From Alteribacter populi (GTDB lineage: Bacteria > Bacillota > Bacilli > Bacillales > Salisediminibacteriaceae), in the NCBI RefSeq assembly GCF_002352765.1, contig NZ_KZ293963.1, positions 1,634,368 through 1,698,367 on the forward strand: a stretch of 64,000 nt of DNA, read 5' to 3'. The notes under the pieces were generated by a model. The model was not told where the DNA came from. It saw nothing but the letters and a program-made list of their open reading frames with translations, and did no database searches. Below, piece after piece: positions 62,384 through 64,000 of this stretch (within the stretch, counting starts at the first letter, position 1; every line of letters begins with the position of its first letter). A program made the position numbers and the translations under genes.

Positions 62384-63223
62384 TTAGCAAAAAGAAATTC
62401 GTTCTTCGAAAATGGCTAATAATGTTCGTACAACTGGGCCTTCTTCCACTTCTTTACTATCATGAAGAAAAACTTTTCTTGGAGCCATACTCACCAATGG
62501 ACTGATAATTCGTTCTGATACCGGAAGCGTCCCGTCAAATGCAACTCTATCGTCCAACATCCGCAGAATTTCCGGTAACGTAAAACGGTTCCATGAATGA
62601 TCGTAAATCGACACAGGCTGATCACTTAATACAACATGGACAGCTTTAATCTTTGGTGACTCCTGAGCCAGATATTGTCTGCATGATTCTACCATCGTCT
62701 GATACTCTTGCTCCATTTTATATTCGTCGATGGCAACTTCAACAGCTTCGATGAGGCCTTTTCTTAGCTTCCGGAGCCGGAATTGGATAAAGGACTCGTA
62801 GGAAAACTTTGACGTTTCGTTTAAAATTTCACAAAAAAGCAAATGTAATTGGCGCTGTAGAAAAGATAAGTTATCCTCTAACTGAATATCTGGATGTTCA
62901 TCTGCAATGATATCCCAAGCTAGTGCAACAATTTCATTAGACTCATTGACCTCTTGATAATAAAAGTGATTTCGTACCACGTCTTCAAGCCATGACTTTA
63001 AGTACACTTTTAATGTAAAATTTGTCATTACTGCGGCGACTGTCGTTAAAATTTCGTTTCGTTCTTGTTCGCCTGCATGTACGACCACCTCTACTTGAGT
63101 ATCGTTTTTTCCTGTCACTAAGTCGACACTTTTACTTAAGTTTTCAAAACTCCCTACAGAGGCTTTAAGTTGCTCGCAGCAACTTAAGCACCTTTGTTTA
63201 TCTTCAAACTGAATCGTTACCAA
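62384..63223 (-). CDS. ytxC: sporulation protein YtxC
   Basis: A 279-residue protein of the YtxC family, known from endospore formers; its role is not established. After a short N-terminus there is a KQRCLSCCEQ cluster, an all-alpha middle (FLQRQLHLLFCEILNE, FIQFRLRKLRKGLIEAVEVA) and a C-terminal RISFC end. I choose the TTG at 63223, with GGAGG 8 bases before; this gives the B. subtilis length (about 281). In B. subtilis ytxC directly precedes thrS. Confidence 0.85.
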   Translation of the reverse strand: MVTIQFEDKQRCLSCCEQLKASVGSFENLSKSVDLVTGKNDTQVEVVVHAGEQERNEILTTVAAVMTNFTLKVYLKSWLEDVVRNHFYYQEVNESNEIVALAWDIIADEHPDIQLEDNLSFLQRQLHLLFCEILNETSKFSYESFIQFRLRKLRKGLIEAVEVAIDEYKMEQEYQTMVESCRQYLAQESPKIKAVHVVLSDQPVSIYDHSWNRFTLPEILRMLDDRVAFDGTLPVSERIISPLVSMAPRKVFLHDSKEVEEGPVVRTLLAIFEERISFC

Positions 63224-63405
63224 CGGCAGCCCCTCCCAAACGTGCAAATCGAGTTGAGGGTCAAGACGTCTACCTGCTCTGTTCATCAACTCTTTGCAAA
63301 CATCTAGTACATATATATGGGGCTGTCCTTATTTTATGAATAGTCTCTGTAAGAAGCCTTAGTTGAACTTAAACTTTTTTCGTAAAGAACCTAAAGTATA
63401 AATAA

Positions 63406-63444
63406 AAATGACGCAGCTTGAATGATTCTCAAGCTGCGTCATTT
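63406..63444 (-). terminator. terminator after mqnC
   Basis: Perfect 17-bp stem AAAATGACGCAGCTTGA / TCAAGCTGCGTCATTTT with a five-base loop. Confidence 0.9.
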
Positions 63445-63454
63445 TACAATAATC

Positions 63455-64000
63455 CTAGTTTTGCATAACAAAATCTTTATCTGCTTGTTCTTCTTCCTTA
63501 AATACACGAAGAGTGCTGTACTTCGTGTCGCGCTGAGCTGGTGTTTTGCCTGCTTCACGAATGAGGCGCAGGATCAAATTCGTGTCCACTTTATGCGTCG
63601 CGCCAGCAGCTGAAACCACATTTTCTTCAATCATTGTACTGCCGAAATCGTTACAGCCATACGTCAATGACTTCTTCCCGATTTCTGGTCCCATCGTAAC
63701 CCACGAAGATTGGAAATTAGGAACGTTGTCTAAGAAAATACGAGCAATAGCTAAGTTTTTTAAATATTCATCAGGTGTCACTTTTTCCGCTTTCATATTC
63801 GTATTATCAGGTTGGAATGTCCAAGGAATAAACGCAAGGAAACAATTCGTTTCATCTTGCGCGTCACGAACACGCTTTAAATGAAGTGCGCGCTCCTCAC
63901 TTGTTTCACCAAATCCGATAACCATAGTTGCCGTTCCGTGCATGCCGACTTTTTTCGCCGTTTTCATGCACTCAATCCATTCTTCCCAAGTACCTTTAAG
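63455..64000 (-). CDS. mqnC: cyclic dehypoxanthinyl futalosine synthase MqnC, C-terminal part
   Basis: The last 181 residues of a radical SAM enzyme; the N-terminal CxxxCxxC part is beyond the right edge. FIPWTFQPDNTNM, YLKNLAIARIFLDNVPNFQS, SWVTMGPEIGK and CNDFGSTMIEENVVSAAGA match the MqnC family as I know it. It cyclises dehypoxanthinyl futalosine in the alternative menaquinone pathway. The frame is open to base 64000. A related enzyme (MqnE, or CofH) is possible, but the NDFGSTMIEENVV block favours MqnC. Confidence 0.88.
   Translation of the reverse strand, partial: LKGTWEEWIECMKTAKKVGMHGTATMVIGFGETSEERALHLKRVRDAQDETNCFLAFIPWTFQPDNTNMKAEKVTPDEYLKNLAIARIFLDNVPNFQSSWVTMGPEIGKKSLTYGCNDFGSTMIEENVVSAAGATHKVDTNLILRLIREAGKTPAQRDTKYSTLRVFKEEEQADKDFVMQN

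Overview
The window is a chromosomal block from an endospore-forming member of the Bacillaceae. It carries gerM, gerE, sspI, ytxC and lonB. Gene order from ysxC to thrS/ytxC follows the Bacillus subtilis order ysxC-lonA-lonB-clpX-tig-ysoA / ysnB-rdgB-rph-gerM-racE-ysmB / gerE-ysmA-sdhBAC-yslB-lysC-uvrC-trxA-etfAB-fadB-fadR-lcfA / mutS2-polX-cvpA-zapA-rnhC-pheTS-ysgA-sspI-ysdC-ysdB-ysdA-rplT-rpmI-infC / thrS-ytxC (synteny recalled, not computed). Almost everything is on the minus strand; yslB, rnhC, sspI and ysdB are plus-strand exceptions. A very acidic GerM linker, a Ktr/Trk-type potassium channel subunit and a futalosine-pathway gene (mqnC) suggest an alkaliphilic or halophilic lineage rather than the B. 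subtilis group; that placement is inference.

Layout. 1-10 kb: a truncated lipoprotein gene, then protein quality control (ysxC, lonA, lonB, clpX, tig) and the TPR protein ysoA. 10.2-10.5 kb: tRNA-Arg and tRNA-Gly, where B. subtilis has the ilv-leu operon. 10.6-15.8 kb: ysnB, rdgB, rph, gerM, racE and a MarR regulator. 16.1-21.2 kb: a complete glucose PTS cassette (glcT, ptsG, ptsH, ptsI), not found here in B. subtilis, with a clear RAT antiterminator overlapping a terminator ahead of ptsG. 21.4-25.8 kb: gerE, an acyl-CoA thioesterase, and sdhCAB. 26.3-32.3 kb: ktrB, yslB, lysC with a lysine riboswitch, and uvrC. 32.9-41 kb: trxA, then fatty-acid oxidation genes (etfBA, fadB, fadR) and two tandem acyl-CoA ligase paralogues. 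41-53 kb: mutS2, polX, cvpA, zapA, rnhC, and pheST with a T-box leader. 53-64 kb: sspI, an M42 peptidase, a dimeric dUTPase-like protein, a sigma-W-type ysdB, infC-rpmI-rplT with an L20-type attenuator, thrS with a T-box, ytxC and the 3' part of mqnC.

Regulation readable from the DNA: FadR-type operators (TGAATGA-N4-TCATTCA) at fadR and at the thioesterase gene, cre sites in both acyl-CoA ligase promoters, a sigma-K promoter at gerE, a sigma-W promoter at ysdB, a lysine riboswitch, two T-boxes, the ptsG RAT and an AUU start for infC. Together they link carbon supply (PTS, CcpA) with fatty-acid breakdown.

The least explained part is the intergenic DNA. Several families of short interspersed repeats recur, including a roughly 150 bp element that folds on paper into an outer stem around three hairpins, a MITE-like element with TTCAAAAA/TTTTTGAA ends, and a tag found next to terminators. 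I found no CRISPR array, no intact transposase, no prophage and no multi-gene defence system. I see no clear novel multi-gene system here.
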